Below are positions 50,788-50,918 of a stretch of DNA of 50,918 nt, piece after piece. Each line of letters opens with the position of its first letter. Within the stretch, counting starts at the first letter, position 1. This DNA is from Natrialbaceae archaeon Tc-Br11_E2g14. Lineage in GTDB: Archaea > Halobacteriota > Halobacteria > Halobacteriales > Natrialbaceae. The DNA lies in contig LKND01000009.1 of assembly GCA_001564275.1 (NCBI GenBank), positions 1 to 50,918 on the forward strand. The letters run 5' to 3'. The notes under the pieces are model-generated. The model worked only from the letters and a program-made list of their open reading frames with translations, did no database searches and was not told the DNA's origin. The translations under genes and the position numbers were made by a program.

Positions 50788-50918
50788 GTGCAGCGGTTCT
50801 CACTGCCAACCCGATTGAGACGGATGGGCACAACCACTCCCGAGTCGTCAACTGACAGCGGGAGCGGGGTGGGTTCCCTCGCCCGTCGCCCGTTCGACCG
50901 TCCGCGGTAGGAGACTCA

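Noticed and set aside
1-50918. Search for tRNA, rRNA, CRISPR arrays and IS inverted ends by eye
   Set aside because: No T-arm GGTTCGAATCC-like blocks in cloverleaf context, no regularly spaced repeats and no transposase with flanking inverted repeats were seen; weak ones could be missed without a covariance search.

Overview
The window looks like chromosome from a halophilic archaeon of the class Halobacteria, most likely the Natrialbaceae; this placement is inferred from sequence style, not from a marker gene. The evidence is high G+C with strongly GC-biased third codon positions, very acidic predicted proteins, heavy use of CTCGAG (Leu-Glu codon pairs), overlapping ATGA/GTGA gene junctions, TATA-like elements 24-32 bases before many starts (leaderless transcripts), and haloarchaeal families such as the HTH-10 bacterio-opsin-activator type regulator, TRAM-domain proteins, tiny CxxC zinc proteins and Tat-type lipoprotein signals. 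I see no rRNA, tRNA, CRISPR array or intact insertion sequence.

Layout. 1-4.1 kb: an AT-rich non-coding left edge, a secreted metallo-beta-lactamase-fold lipoprotein with a DUF3006 partner, and an S9 (prolyl-oligopeptidase) peptidase. 4.5-9.4 kb, minus strand: a two-gene DNA-repair-like operon of a DEDD exonuclease with helix-hairpin-helix motifs and a DExH helicase with a C-terminal Cys cluster, resembling bacterial MrfB/MrfA, preceded by a UspA protein. 9.6-18.5 kb: a creatininase-family/FAD-oxidoreductase pair, Hsp20, a 52-residue zinc-ribbon-like protein, a radical SAM protein with a C-terminal HhH, a TRAM protein, an NtaA-type flavin monooxygenase, a GNAT acetyltransferase and pyrD.

18.7-27.5 kb: a complete nine-gene Mrp-type Na+/H+ antiporter operon on the plus strand (E, F, G, a fused MbhD/MbhE-like subunit, B, C and three NuoL/M/N-like ion-translocating subunits). 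Its genes overlap by a few bases throughout. The E subunit carries an N-terminal USP-like domain, and one large subunit has a His/Asp-rich hydrophilic loop. It is followed by a GT2 glycosyltransferase and a DUF354 protein (27.8-30.1 kb), a tyrosine-recombinase-like protein that lacks its nucleophile, a MATE exporter, a MazG-like pyrophosphohydrolase and a small membrane protein.

34.0-46.3 kb is a block of twelve genes, all on the minus strand: acyl-CoA ligase, HTH-10 regulator, SCP2-type thiolase with its Zn-ribbon/OB-fold partner, 3-hydroxybutyrate-dehydrogenase-like SDR, a complete Liv-type ABC importer (binding lipoprotein, two ATPases, two permeases) and a FabH-like ketosynthase. A MaoC hydratase diverges from its upstream end. 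Together these suggest uptake, CoA activation and thiolytic breakdown of an organic acid; the substrate cannot be read from the sequence. The window ends with a PAS histidine kinase, an MFS transporter, a small four-helix membrane protein and a Nudix hydrolase.
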